A stretch of 40,457 nucleotides of DNA from an uncultured Pelagibacteraceae bacterium (GCA_905612235.1 CAJQRF010000014.1:1-40457); one strand, 5' to 3'. Shown: positions 23,590 to 33,146, counted from the stretch's first letter. Made by a program: numbers and translations. The notes: generated from the letters alone by a model not told the origin.

Positions 23590-24972
23590 TTATATTTTAT
23601 GGAAATCATCAACACCAACTGTGTGATTAGTTCCAGTTAAAGGTACTTTTGCTAAAGCAGAAGCTTCCATAGTTAATGCAGCTAAATCTTCAGGCTCCAA
23701 TGAATGAATATTAGTTTTTCCACAAGCTCTTGCTAAAAGTTGAGCTTCTAAAGTCATTGCGTGAAGATAATTATAAACTCTTAAGGCAGCATCATCAGGA
23801 TTCAATCTAGATCTTAATTTAGGGTCTTGTGTTGCAACACCAACTGGACAACGTCCTGTATGACAATGATAACACTGTCCTGCTTTAACACCCATTTCTT
23901 TTTCGAAGTTAGCTTCTGGAATATCTTTGTTGCAGTTTAGTGCAATCAATGCACCTGTTCCAATTGCAATTGCGTCTGCACCTAGAGCCAAAGCTTTTGC
24001 CATATCAGCACCATCTCTAACGCCGCCTGCATAAATTAAAGTAACTTTTCCAGTTTTACCAACATCATCAATGGCTCTTCTTGCTTCTCTGATTGCAGCA
24101 ATACCGGGAATACCTGTGTTTGCAGCAGCGATATGGGGGCCTGCTCCCGTAGACCCTTCCATTCCATCTAAAAATATAGAATCTGGATTACATTTTGCTG
24201 CCATACGAACATCATCATAAACTTTAGCAGCACCTAATTTTAATTGAATTGGAACCTTATTTTTTGTTAACTCTCTTAATTCTTGAACTTTTAAAAATAA
24301 ATCATCCGGACCTAACCAGTCAGGGTGTCTTGCGGGAGATCTTTGATCAATGCCTGAAGGCAAGGATCTCATTTCAGCAACTTGATCAGTAACTTTTTGA
24401 CCCATTAAGTGTCCACCCATTCCAACTTTTTGACCTTGACCAATGAATACTTCTATTGCATCAGCAAGTTGAGCATGATGCGGATTAAAACCATATCTTG
24501 ATTGAATACATTGGTAATACCATTTTTCAGAATATCTTCTTTCATCAGGTATCATACCTCCTTCACCAGAACATGTTGCACTTCCAGCCATTGTTGCTCC
24601 TCTTGCTAAAGCCGTTTTTGCTTCATAAGAGAGTGCACCAAAACTCATTCCAGTAATATAAACTGGGATATCTAGCTCAATTGGATTTTCACACTCTGGG
24701 CCAATTATAGTTTTTGTTTCACACTTTTCCCTATAACCTTCAATAACAAATCTTGTAAGTGTTCCAGGCAAAAAAACTAGATCATCAAATGTTGGAATTT
24801 TTTTCATCAAAGCCATTCCACGCATTCTGTATCTTCCTAGCTGTGCCTTAATATGAATATCGTCAATAACTTCTGGTGTAAAAATAGCATTTTTACCTAA
24901 AAGGCTTTTATTTCTACCTTCTCCATCGTAATCAGGAGCAACAGGTGATTTACCATTTTTTTTTTTTGCCAT
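23590..24972 (-). CDS. mgsC: N-methylglutamate synthase subunit C / glutamate-synthase-like FMN protein
   Basis: This is a 460-aa FMN-binding domain protein related to the central and FMN domains of glutamate synthase (also called GlxD). It shows GMSFGALSYEAKTALARGA, LKLGAAKVYDDVRMAAK, GMEGSTGAGPHI, IYAGGVRDGADMAKALALGADA and the Fe-S segment CYHCHTGRCPVGVATQDP. In the N-methylglutamate pathway MgsABC makes N-methylglutamate from methylamine derivatives and glutamate; in other bacteria GlxBCD-like proteins have unclear roles. Its ATG shares one base with the preceding stop. The cysteine spacing is Cx2Cx4C rather than the Cx5Cx4C I recall for classical GltB. Confidence 0.82.
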   Translation of the reverse strand: MAKKKNGKSPVAPDYDGEGRNKSLLGKNAIFTPEVIDDIHIKAQLGRYRMRGMALMKKIPTFDDLVFLPGTLTRFVIEGYREKCETKTIIGPECENPIELDIPVYITGMSFGALSYEAKTALARGATMAGSATCSGEGGMIPDERRYSEKWYYQCIQSRYGFNPHHAQLADAIEVFIGQGQKVGMGGHLMGQKVTDQVAEMRSLPSGIDQRSPARHPDWLGPDDLFLKVQELRELTKNKVPIQLKLGAAKVYDDVRMAAKCNPDSIFLDGMEGSTGAGPHIAAANTGIPGIAAIREARRAIDDVGKTGKVTLIYAGGVRDGADMAKALALGADAIAIGTGALIALNCNKDIPEANFEKEMGVKAGQCYHCHTGRCPVGVATQDPKLRSRLNPDDAALRVYNYLHAMTLEAQLLARACGKTNIHSLEPEDLAALTMEASALAKVPLTGTNHTVGVDDFHKI

Positions 24973-25826
24973 TAGATTGCTCCTTTTTTTTCTGTAGGTT
25001 CTAAGTTATCATAATTCCAAAGTTTTTTACCTGCGACTATTTTTTTGATTTTATTAACATCAAAATTTTCACCGATTTCTGCAACTTTTAATTTTCTTTT
25101 TAGCCACTCTTTGTCAACAAATGTTAATTCAGCCTCAATTGCATCACTGCCAAAAGAGCCAATTTTACCACCAATAAATATTGTTCCATCATACATAGAG
25201 TCGCCAAGGTTTATTCCAACATCTCCCAAAATAATTATTCTTCCTCTTTGCATCATAAAACCTGTAAAAGCTCCAGCATCTCCACCAACTATGATTGTTC
25301 CACCTTTCATATCAATGCCAGTTCGAGCACCAACGCTACCTTTACAAATTAAATCGCCACCTCTTATAGCTGCCCCAAAACTTGAGCCTGCATTTTTTTC
25401 GATAACAACTTTTCCTGCCATTAAATTTTGAGCACATGACCAACCAACTCTTCCAGTAATTCTTACATTTGGCCCATCACAAGACCCAACAGCAAAATAA
25501 CCTAAACTTCCTTCAAAAATTAAATTTAGTTTATTTAAAATACCAACACCTAAACTATGTTTTCCTTGAGGATTTTGAATTACAATTGTTCCATACCCCT
25601 CACTCATTAGTTCGTCAATTTTTTTATTAGCTTGAGGAGCTTCCATGTTTTTTACATCTAGCTCTGTTCTTTTATTAAAATCAACATCGTAATTTCCAAA
25701 GTAATAAAAATTCTCAGCTTCCTCAGAATCAAAAAACCTTTGTTGAGTTCTGCCTTTTAAAAGCTCAGTATGCATACCCATTGATTGGGATTTTGATTTT
25801 TTAGATGAATCTTTTAGATTTGCCAT
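24972..25826 (-). CDS. mgsB: N-methylglutamate synthase subunit B / GXGXG-domain protein
   Basis: This is a 284-aa protein consisting of a right-handed beta-helix with the GXGXG repeats of the glutamate synthase alpha subunit: LGYFAVGSCDGPNVRITG, CAQNLMAGKVVIEK, GSSFGAAIRGGDLICKG and GTIIVGGDAGAFTGF. It corresponds to GlxC/MgsB. The domain is structural and holds the amidotransferase and FMN subunits together. It overlaps MgsA by 13 bases and MgsC by 1 base, showing tight translational coupling expected of subunits of one complex. The first 60 residues are charged and not part of the repeat. Confidence 0.85.
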   Translation of the reverse strand: MANLKDSSKKSKSQSMGMHTELLKGRTQQRFFDSEEAENFYYFGNYDVDFNKRTELDVKNMEAPQANKKIDELMSEGYGTIVIQNPQGKHSLGVGILNKLNLIFEGSLGYFAVGSCDGPNVRITGRVGWSCAQNLMAGKVVIEKNAGSSFGAAIRGGDLICKGSVGARTGIDMKGGTIIVGGDAGAFTGFMMQRGRIIILGDVGINLGDSMYDGTIFIGGKIGSFGSDAIEAELTFVDKEWLKRKLKVAEIGENFDVNKIKKIVAGKKLWNYDNLEPTEKKGAI

Positions 25827-26755
25827 ACTTTAACCTCTCCATCAAAAGGATCGTAAGTATCAATTTCTTGTGGTAAAATTGCTCTTATCGCAATTTCTTC
25901 TGAACCCATTGCTATTAAATTATCTGATTCATAAAGAACCAATGGTTTTGCCGCCATTGTATCTTTTGCCATTCCTAAACAATCTTTTGTTGCAACAAAA
26001 TATGTAAAAACACCATCAAGTCCTGTTAACGAGTCTTTCATACCTTCTGCTAATGTTGCTCCATTTCTCATTTTTTCTGCAAGGTAAACTGCAATAAGCT
26101 CAGAATCGCATTCTGACATAAACCTCATACCTTTATTTTCTAGAGCTCTTCTATTATTCCAATAATTTGTTAATTGTCCGTTGTGAACAACCGCAACGTC
26201 ACTGAAAGGATAACCCCAAAATGGATGGGCTGATTTAATATCTACTCCTGATTCTGTGGCCATTCTCGCGTGACCAATAGCATGAGTACCTTTTATCTTA
26301 CTTAAATCATATCTATCATAAACTTCTTTTGCATCACCAATATCTTTAACTAACTCAAGTGATTTTCCAATTGATAAAATTTCTACCATCGGAACACTTT
26401 CAATTTTTTTTGAAAAAGCCATTAGGTCTTTATCATATTTAATTTCGTATCTTAACGAGTAGGGTGTTAGTCTTTCTTCTTTAATAATTGTTGCTCCTAA
26501 ATCGGCAAGGTGTTTATCAACTAGTTTTTTTCTTTCATCATAGATAGTAGTTTCTTCATTTATAGACGAGCTACCCTCTCCAACGTTTTCTCCAACTATA
26601 AATCTCATAATAAAGTTTTGCCCATCAGTATCGCCATAAAGTGCATATCCAGTTGAATCTGGCCCTCTATGTTTTAATGCCTGAAGCATACTTTGCAATT
26701 CTGTTCCAATATTTACAGATTTATCTTTATGAATTAATCCAGCTATACCACACAT
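25814..26755 (-). CDS. mgsA: N-methylglutamate synthase subunit A / class II glutamine amidotransferase
   Basis: This is a 313-aa Ntn-hydrolase-type amidotransferase. MCGIAGL places the catalytic nucleophile Cys at residue 2, and ALKHRGPDSTGYALYG, GHARMATESG and VVHNGQLTNYWN are the other glutaminase-site motifs. In glutamate synthase this domain releases ammonia from glutamine; in MgsA the gamma-glutamylmethylamide is the likely donor. It follows the glutamine-synthetase-like gene by 21 bases. The subunit order amidotransferase, GXGXG and FMN is the same as the domain order of a single-chain GltB, rearranged to separate genes. Confidence 0.85.
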   Translation of the reverse strand: MCGIAGLIHKDKSVNIGTELQSMLQALKHRGPDSTGYALYGDTDGQNFIMRFIVGENVGEGSSSINEETTIYDERKKLVDKHLADLGATIIKEERLTPYSLRYEIKYDKDLMAFSKKIESVPMVEILSIGKSLELVKDIGDAKEVYDRYDLSKIKGTHAIGHARMATESGVDIKSAHPFWGYPFSDVAVVHNGQLTNYWNNRRALENKGMRFMSECDSELIAVYLAEKMRNGATLAEGMKDSLTGLDGVFTYFVATKDCLGMAKDTMAAKPLVLYESDNLIAMGSEEIAIRAILPQEIDTYDPFDGEVKVWQI

Positions 26756-26776
26756 ATATTTATTTCCTTTTTCTGA

Positions 26777-28246
26777 CTACGGTAAACAATCCAAATAGGT
26801 ATCAAGGTCCCATTGAGTTGTTGCACCTAAAAATTTTTCCCATTCATCATTTTTATACCAATGGAATATTTTGTACATTTCATCTGGCATAGCGGATTTG
26901 ATAACTTCATCATTTGCTAAACGATCTAACGCTTCACCAAGGCTTAAAGGTAATTTTTTAACTTTTTTTCCAGCAGCCTGGGCCTCATACATACTTCTCG
27001 ATTCAGGTTTTCCAGGATCAATATTATTTGTTATTCCATCTTCAAAACATTTTAACAATCCAGAACCCATTAAATATGGATTGTGCATTGAATCAACTGA
27101 ACGATATTCAAATCTTCCTGGAGCAGACACTCTTAATCCACACGTTCTATTTTGATATCCCCAGTCAGCATAAACAGGAGCCCAAAATCCTGTATCCCAT
27201 AATCTTCTGTACGAGTTCACGGTAGAAGATCCAATTGCAGTTAAAGCGCCCAAGTGTTTCATAACTCCACCAATAGCCTTTAAACCAACTTTACCCGGTA
27301 ATTGAACATCTTTAGTGTCCGGCATAAAAGTATTTGTTCCACCTTCCACATAAGTAAATACTTCATCCATAGCTGGTAAAGATTTGTGGTGTAATTTATT
27401 AATTACATCTTTTCCACCTGTCCACAAAGACATATTAGTATGACAACCACTTGCAGACACACCCATAAATGGTTTTGTCATAAAACAAGCTATTAAATTA
27501 AATTCTCTAGCAACTTGTGCGCAAATTTGTCTATAAGTTGAAAGTCTGTCTGCATTTCTTAAAACATCATCATACATCCAGTTTAATTCTAATTGCCCAG
27601 GTGCATCCTCGTGGTCACCTTGGATCATATCAAAACCCATTGCTCTAGCATATTCCATAACTTTCATGAAAACTGGTCTTAAAGACTCAAATTGATCTAT
27701 ATGATAACAATAAGGTTTAGAAAAACCTTTACCTGTAGGCGTACCATCTTCATTTTTAGTTAACCACATCATTTCTGGCTCTGTTCCAACTCTTAATTGA
27801 TAGCCATGTTTTTTTTTAAATTCCTCAGCATGTATTCTTAAATTTCCTCTACAATCAGATGTTAAATGCGTACCGGGGTTTTCTCTTTCTTCTCTGTTTC
27901 TAAAACAGGTAACAAATACTCTTGCAACCTTTTTATCCCAAGGTAATTGAACAAAAGTTTCAGGGTCAGGTATACCAACTAGCTCTTTTGCTTCTGGTCC
28001 ATACCCAATATAATTACCATGACGATCAACAAACAGGTTTGCTGTTGCTCCATAAACTAATTGAAAACCTTTTTCACAAGTTCTTTCCCAGTGATCTGCT
28101 GGTATGCCTTTTCCAACAACTCTTCCTGTTACAGAAATAAATTGAAAAAATATGTAAGTAATGCCTAGTTCGTCAATTTTTTCTCTAACTTTTTTAACTA
28201 GTTTATCACGACCTGGTTTACCAACATGTGCTTCTAAATCTGTCAT
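26777..28246 (-). CDS. Divergent glutamine-synthetase-family ligase of the mgs operon
   Basis: This is a 489-aa GS-family enzyme. GTEPEMMW, QGDHEDAPGQLELNW, ASGCHTNMSLW, SSTVNSYRRLWD and RFEYRSVDSMHNPYLM occupy the metal, ammonium and ATP site positions, so it is probably active. Compared with the 441-aa paralogue in this window, the N-terminal half is different (GFQLVYGATANLFVDRH) and there is an insertion containing EGGTNTFMPDTKDV. AAAGGGGA lies before the ATG. Encoded directly before mgsA, it is a candidate for the methylamide-forming ligase or for an enzyme using another amine. It may be the true GmaS; without a tree the two cannot be separated. Confidence 0.8.
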   Translation of the reverse strand: MTDLEAHVGKPGRDKLVKKVREKIDELGITYIFFQFISVTGRVVGKGIPADHWERTCEKGFQLVYGATANLFVDRHGNYIGYGPEAKELVGIPDPETFVQLPWDKKVARVFVTCFRNREERENPGTHLTSDCRGNLRIHAEEFKKKHGYQLRVGTEPEMMWLTKNEDGTPTGKGFSKPYCYHIDQFESLRPVFMKVMEYARAMGFDMIQGDHEDAPGQLELNWMYDDVLRNADRLSTYRQICAQVAREFNLIACFMTKPFMGVSASGCHTNMSLWTGGKDVINKLHHKSLPAMDEVFTYVEGGTNTFMPDTKDVQLPGKVGLKAIGGVMKHLGALTAIGSSTVNSYRRLWDTGFWAPVYADWGYQNRTCGLRVSAPGRFEYRSVDSMHNPYLMGSGLLKCFEDGITNNIDPGKPESRSMYEAQAAGKKVKKLPLSLGEALDRLANDEVIKSAMPDEMYKIFHWYKNDEWEKFLGATTQWDLDTYLDCLP

Positions 28247-28316
28247 CCAATCCCCTTTAAAATTTTATGATATTAGAAAGCTAACTGAAATTTTTATTAT
28301 TGTCTAGATCGGAAGT

Positions 28317-29645
28317 TTAGCTCCAAGGGAAAGGACTACTTGACGTAGGGTGTAACTCACCTTTCGCGTATCGATTGAATCTGAAAGGTTTTAGTAAAGA
28401 ATTTTCTTTTCCTGTTATTTCTTCCGCAACTAGTTGACCAACTCCAATCATTTTGTATCCATGATTTGAATCAGCAATCATATAAACATTTTCACAAAAT
28501 CTATCAAAGATAGGGAAAGAATCTGGTGTAAAACATCCAAGCCCACCAGACGGTCCTTTGCGATATAAATTTGATTTCCCTTCAAATCTTTTTTGACAAT
28601 GTGCTAGTGCAGAGCTCCACATTTCCGAAAATTGATCTGTAGTTTGATACTCTCTGGATTTTAAACCATATGGGTCTACAGCAACATCATTAAAATTTTT
28701 ATTAACAACATAAGGAGAAGTTCCTCCTTGAACACCCAATCCTTCAATATCTGGTTTGTAGTATATTCCCCAAATTTTATCAGTAATAAGTTTTTTATCT
28801 TTATCTGAATATAATGGAGCAGTAGAGTCTACATGAATAACAGGAGGATTTTTACCATCATTTGTTTTTAAAAAATCTTTGTCAACTCCAATAACACCTT
28901 CTTGGAGCATCCAATATTTCCACATAGGAACTTCATGCATTTTTCCATCTTTAGCTTTTATTTCTGTAGCTTTAGGGAGTTCTAGCATGTTCCAAACATC
29001 TCTGACCCAAGGACCAACCGCCACTACAACTTGTTCACATTCAATAGTTCCTTTGTCTGTTGTTACTCCAGTAACTGCTTTGCTATTACTTCCTCTTTTG
29101 AAACCTGTAACTTTTACTTCAGTAATTATTTTTGATCCATTAGCTTCAGCTTTTTGAGCAATTGCTTTTATTGAATCTTTATTGAATGCATAACCGCCTC
29201 TTTTTTCATGAAGCACAGAAGTTATTTCTTTTGCCTGCCAATCATCAAATATTGTCTTCATATATTTTGTACAATCTTTTTCACCTTCAATAAATTCAGA
29301 ATCATATCCAATAACTTTTTGCTGCTCATAGATCGAAGCAACATCTTTATGCATCACTTCAGGAGATATTTGCATGTAACCAACAGAATTATATTTAAAA
29401 GATTTTGGGTCACTTTCCCAAACATCAACAGAGTGTGCCATTAACTCTCTCATTGCGGGTTGGAAATAGTTATTTCTTACAACTCCACAAGCAATTCCAC
29501 TTGCCCCTGCAGCTATAGAAGATTTTTCTAAAACCACAACATCATTTTCATTTTTGAATTTTTGTGACAAATGCCAAGCAGTACTTAATCCATGAATTCC
29601 CGCACCAATAATTACTACTTTTGCTTTTTTAGGTAGTGATGACAT
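28317..29645 (-). CDS. SoxB/MgdA-like FAD-dependent amine oxidoreductase (DAO family)
   Basis: This is a 442-aa flavoprotein with the ADP-binding motif IIGAGIHGLSTAWHLS near residue 13, EKSSIAAGASGIACGVVRN, a central NSVGYMQIS and a C-terminal SNHGYKMIGVGQLVAEEI that closes the FAD site. It belongs to the DAO/sarcosine-oxidase beta family, which includes MgdA of N-methylglutamate dehydrogenase. The other three Mgd/Sox subunits (SoxA, D and G types) are absent nearby. It lies 36 bases after the aminotransferase and 70 bases before the ligase gene on one strand. Oxidation of an N-methyl amino acid is likely; the exact substrate is inferred. Confidence 0.75.
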   Translation of the reverse strand: MSSLPKKAKVVIIGAGIHGLSTAWHLSQKFKNENDVVVLEKSSIAAGASGIACGVVRNNYFQPAMRELMAHSVDVWESDPKSFKYNSVGYMQISPEVMHKDVASIYEQQKVIGYDSEFIEGEKDCTKYMKTIFDDWQAKEITSVLHEKRGGYAFNKDSIKAIAQKAEANGSKIITEVKVTGFKRGSNSKAVTGVTTDKGTIECEQVVVAVGPWVRDVWNMLELPKATEIKAKDGKMHEVPMWKYWMLQEGVIGVDKDFLKTNDGKNPPVIHVDSTAPLYSDKDKKLITDKIWGIYYKPDIEGLGVQGGTSPYVVNKNFNDVAVDPYGLKSREYQTTDQFSEMWSSALAHCQKRFEGKSNLYRKGPSGGLGCFTPDSFPIFDRFCENVYMIADSNHGYKMIGVGQLVAEEITGKENSLLKPFRFNRYAKGELHPTSSSPFPWS

Positions 29646-29681
29646 AATTTTATAAAATATTATTTTTATTCATTAATTAAA

Positions 29682-30857
29682 CTATTTTGATAGAAAATCT
29701 AAAGCTGTCATTATGCCGCCTCTTTTAAAAGGAATGCCCGATTGTTTTAAACCCATCTCAACCCCCGCAAGAGTTCCCGCTAACATTAAATCGTTTAAAT
29801 CGCCCATGTGACCAATTCTAAAAACTTTACCTTTTACTTTGTTAAGTCCCGTTCCTAATGACATATCATAATTGTCATATATTATTTTTCTCAGATTGTC
29901 GGGGTCGTGTTCTTTCGGGACCATAATTGCAGTTATTGAATCAGATCTTTCAATCGGGTTTTTAGCTAGAATTTCTAAACCCCAAGCTTCTACAGCTAGC
30001 CTAGTAGCATCAGCATGTCTTTTATGTCTTGCAAAAACATTGTCCAAACCTTCTTCCAACAACATACTTATTGCTTCATTTAAACCGTACAATAAATTAA
30101 CAGCTGGCGTGTAAGGATAAAATCCCAGTTTATTATTTTCTAACATTTGTCCCCAATCCCAATAAGATTTCACAATTTTTGAACTTTTGTATGCTTCTAA
30201 TGCTTTATTACTAATTGCATTAAAAGATAATCCTGGAGGGCACATTAAACCTTTTTGAGAGCCTCCTACCGTTACATCAACTTTCCATTTTTGATGTTCG
30301 TAATTATAAGACCCTAATGAAGAAATTGTATCTACCATAAATAATGCAGGATGATTTGCTTTATCAATAGCTTTTCTTATCTCTTCTACTCTACTTTTAA
30401 TTCCTGTGGACGTTTCGTTATGAGTAACTAAAACAGCTTTAATTTCATGTTTTTTATCTGCAAGTAGTTTTTGTTCAACAATTTTAGGATCCGCTCCTGT
30501 TCTCCAATCTCCAGGAACAAAATCAACATTTATTCTATATCTTTTTGCAGCCTGACACCATTCTGTAGCAAAATGACCCGTTTCAAACATTAAAATTTTA
30601 TCACCTTCATTTAATGTGTTTGCTAGCGCAGCTTCCATAGCGCCTGTACCAGCGCTTGGGAAAATAACAACAGGATCTGTTGATTTAAAAATAAGTTTAA
30701 TTCTTTCTAAAATTCTTTTTGATAAATTTTGAAACTTTGGACCCCTATGATCCATTGCTGGAGCATCTATTGCTCTTAATACTCTATCTGGAATATTAGT
30801 AGATCCAGGAACCTGCAAAAAGTGTCTTCCAGCTTTATATGTATTTGATTTTGACAT
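29682..30857 (-). CDS. sgaA: Serine-glyoxylate aminotransferase
   Basis: This is a 391-aa class V PLP aminotransferase. PSAGTGAMEAALANTLNEGD binds the cofactor phosphate, VDTISSLGSY provides the Asp to the pyridine nitrogen, and VGGSQKGLMCPPGLSF contains the Schiff-base Lys. This is the SgaA/AGXT group, which makes hydroxypyruvate and glycine from serine and glyoxylate. It is a core serine-cycle enzyme. It is divergent from the malyl-CoA lyase gene, with a 168-base intergenic region rich in T/A runs that must hold both promoters. It appears to be the first gene of the minus-strand run through the FAD oxidoreductase. Confidence 0.9.
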   Translation of the reverse strand: MSKSNTYKAGRHFLQVPGSTNIPDRVLRAIDAPAMDHRGPKFQNLSKRILERIKLIFKSTDPVVIFPSAGTGAMEAALANTLNEGDKILMFETGHFATEWCQAAKRYRINVDFVPGDWRTGADPKIVEQKLLADKKHEIKAVLVTHNETSTGIKSRVEEIRKAIDKANHPALFMVDTISSLGSYNYEHQKWKVDVTVGGSQKGLMCPPGLSFNAISNKALEAYKSSKIVKSYWDWGQMLENNKLGFYPYTPAVNLLYGLNEAISMLLEEGLDNVFARHKRHADATRLAVEAWGLEILAKNPIERSDSITAIMVPKEHDPDNLRKIIYDNYDMSLGTGLNKVKGKVFRIGHMGDLNDLMLAGTLAGVEMGLKQSGIPFKRGGIMTALDFLSK

Positions 30858-31025
30858 AAATTAATTTTTTAAAGATATACTGATTTTTTTTTATTTTCAA
30901 AGCTATTGTAATCATTATTTTTATATATAATTTTTAGTACTAAAAAATAAAAGTTATATTTTTATATATTTAATAGTAGTAAAAAAAATCATTTTTTTTT
31001 GTATGTTTTTCTTCATTATTGCAAT

Positions 31026-31964
31026 ATGAGCCATCAATATTACAAACCCGCGACAACGCGTCTGCAAAGAAGTGAATTAGCAGTTCCCGGATCATCTCCT
31101 AAAATGTTTGAAAAAGCATTAAATTCAAACGCGGACTATATTTTTCTAGATTTAGAAGATGCTGTTTCACCAAACGATAAGTTAACAGCTCGTGAAAATA
31201 TAATTAAAGCTCTTAAAGAAATTAACTGGAAAGAAAAAGGAAAAACTATTTCAGTACGAATTAATAGTCTTGATACACATTATATGTACCGTGATGTAGT
31301 TGATATTATCGAACAAGTTGGAGATAGGGTTGATACGATTTTAATTCCTAAGGTTGGAACAAATAGTGATGTTTACATGGTAGATTGCTTATTAACTCAA
31401 ATTGAAAACAGCAAAAAAATAAAAAATAAAATAGGCTTAGAATGTTTAATTGAGACTGCCTTAGGCATGTCTAATATAAAAGAGATAGCAAAATCTAGTG
31501 ATAGATTAGAAGCTTTACATTTTGGCGTAGCAGATTATGCAGCAAGTTTGAGAGCTAGAACAATTGTTATAGGAGGATTGAATCCTGATTATCCCGGCGA
31601 TCAGTGGCATCATGGTTTGTCACAATTAGTAATGACATGCAGGGCATACGGTTTAAGAGCTATAGATGGTCCTTTTGGAGATTTTAATGACTCTGATGCA
31701 TACATATCGTCAGCAAAAAGGGCAGCAGCAATTGGGATAGAAGGAAAATGGGCAATTCATCCATCGCAAATTGATCTTGCAAATAAAGTTTTTTCACCAC
31801 CAGACACAGAAGTTAAGAAAGCAACAAGAATTATTGAAGAACTTGATAAAGCAGCTAAAGAAGGAAAAGGCGCAGCCCAACTTGATGGAAGAATGATTGA
31901 TGCTGCTTCAGCTCGTATGGCAGAAAATATTGTTAATATTAATCAACTTATTGAAAGTAAATAA
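31026..31964 (+). CDS. mcl: Malyl-CoA lyase (CitE/HpcH-family)
   Basis: This is a 312-aa TIM-barrel lyase that cleaves L-malyl-CoA to acetyl-CoA and glyoxylate. RLQRSELAVPGSSPKMFEKA, FLDLEDAVSPNDKLTARE, the Glu of ECLIETALGM, FGVADYAASLRARTIVIGG and DGPFGDFNDSD match serine-cycle malyl-CoA lyases closely from memory, including the C-terminal EGKWAIHPSQIDLANK. A TTG at 30999 would add nine residues without family support, so the ATG at 31026 is used. The next gene (malate-CoA ligase beta) begins 1 base after its stop. Confidence 0.93.
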   Translation: MSHQYYKPATTRLQRSELAVPGSSPKMFEKALNSNADYIFLDLEDAVSPNDKLTARENIIKALKEINWKEKGKTISVRINSLDTHYMYRDVVDIIEQVGDRVDTILIPKVGTNSDVYMVDCLLTQIENSKKIKNKIGLECLIETALGMSNIKEIAKSSDRLEALHFGVADYAASLRARTIVIGGLNPDYPGDQWHHGLSQLVMTCRAYGLRAIDGPFGDFNDSDAYISSAKRAAAIGIEGKWAIHPSQIDLANKVFSPPDTEVKKATRIIEELDKAAKEGKGAAQLDGRMIDAASARMAENIVNINQLIESK

Positions 31965-31965
31965 A

Positions 31966-33138
31966 ATGGATATTCACGAATATCAGGCAAAAAAAATACT
32001 CGCTGGTTTTGGAATAGGTATTCCTCGCGGTGGTATTGCATATAGTCCTGAAAATGCAGAATATAAGGCTCGTGAAATCGGTGGATCAAAATGGGTGGTT
32101 AAAGCACAGGTACATTCTGGAGCAAGAGGAAAAGCAGGTGGAATTATAATTTGTAATAGTGCGCTAGAAGTAGCTCAAGCAACCGATAAACTTCTTGGTA
32201 AAAAATTAGTTACTAAGCAAACAGGCCCACAAGGTAAAATTGTCCACAGAGTCTATATTGAAGAAGCTACAGATATTAAAAAAGAATTATATCTAGGATT
32301 AGTTTTCGATCGTAGTTCTGAATGTATAATGGTGGTTGCTTCAACAGAAGGCGGAATGAGTGTTGAAGAAATTTCTAAAGAAAAACCCGAAAGTATAATT
32401 AGATCAAAAATTGAGGCTGCTGTTGGAATACAAAAATTTCAAGCAAGAGAAATTGCTTTTGGTTTAGGAATTGATTCTAAGCTCATTTCTAGAACAGCAG
32501 AAGTAATTGTAGGGTGCTATCGTGCATTCAGCGAGTTAGATGCAACTATGGTAGAAATTAATCCGTTAGTAATATCAAAAGATGAACACATTTTAGCTCT
32601 CGATTGCAAAATGAGTTTCGATAATAATGCATTGTTTCGCAGAAACCAAGTTTCTGAACTAAGAGATAAAGCGCAAGAAAATCCAAATGAAGTTTATGCA
32701 TCAGATAGAGGACTTAATTATGTAAGCCTTGAAGGTAATATTGGCAACATTATTAATGGGGCCGGTTTAGCTATGGCATCAATGGATATGATTAAATTAG
32801 CCGGGGGTGAACCAGCAAATTTTCTTGATGTTGGAGGCGGCGCCACTCCTGAAAAAATGGTCAAAGCATTTAAATTGATTTCTCAAGACGAAAAAGTGAA
32901 AGTTATTCTAGTAAATATTTTTGCTGGTATAAATAGATGTGACTGGGTTGCTGAAGGAATAATTCAAGCATTACAAAAAATAAAAATTGATATGCCTCTT
33001 GTTATACGATTAGCGGGAACTAATGTTGAAAAGGGTAATAAAATTTTAAAAGAGAGTAAAATAAAATATATCGAAGCCTCTACTTTAGAAGATGCTGCAA
33101 ATAAAGCAGTTGCTGCTCTAAAGAAATTGAAAAATTAG
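31966..33138 (+). CDS. mtkA: Malate-CoA ligase (malate thiokinase) beta subunit
   Basis: This is a 390-aa ATP-grasp subunit, the length I recall for methylotroph MtkA. MDIHEYQAKKILAGFGI, KAQVHSGARGKAGG, an ATP-grasp core and VEINPLVISKD are shared with succinyl-CoA synthetase beta; FLDVGGGATPEKMVKAFKLI is the conserved C-terminal phosphate loop. Malate thiokinase forms malyl-CoA for the adjacent lyase. A longer open frame begins at 31897 but reads out of frame through the lyase gene, so the ATG at 31966 is chosen. The neighbours (mcl, mtkB and ppc) favour malate over succinate. Confidence 0.9.
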   Translation: MDIHEYQAKKILAGFGIGIPRGGIAYSPENAEYKAREIGGSKWVVKAQVHSGARGKAGGIIICNSALEVAQATDKLLGKKLVTKQTGPQGKIVHRVYIEEATDIKKELYLGLVFDRSSECIMVVASTEGGMSVEEISKEKPESIIRSKIEAAVGIQKFQAREIAFGLGIDSKLISRTAEVIVGCYRAFSELDATMVEINPLVISKDEHILALDCKMSFDNNALFRRNQVSELRDKAQENPNEVYASDRGLNYVSLEGNIGNIINGAGLAMASMDMIKLAGGEPANFLDVGGGATPEKMVKAFKLISQDEKVKVILVNIFAGINRCDWVAEGIIQALQKIKIDMPLVIRLAGTNVEKGNKILKESKIKYIEASTLEDAANKAVAALKKLKN

Positions 33139-33146
33139 ATAAAATT

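Noticed and set aside
25045-25431. Plus-strand open frame of 128 codons opposite mgsB
   Set aside because: Pro/Ile-rich translation arises from the complement of GXGXG repeats; the minus-strand gene is certain.
30858-31025. sigma-70 promoter TTGTAA/TATAAT between sgaA and mcl
   Set aside because: The spacing is only 14 bases and the region is almost entirely A/T, so matches are not significant.
31897-31965. 23-residue N-terminal extension of malate-CoA ligase beta
   Set aside because: It reads through the end of mcl in another frame, and the family start MDIHEYQAK occurs at 31966.
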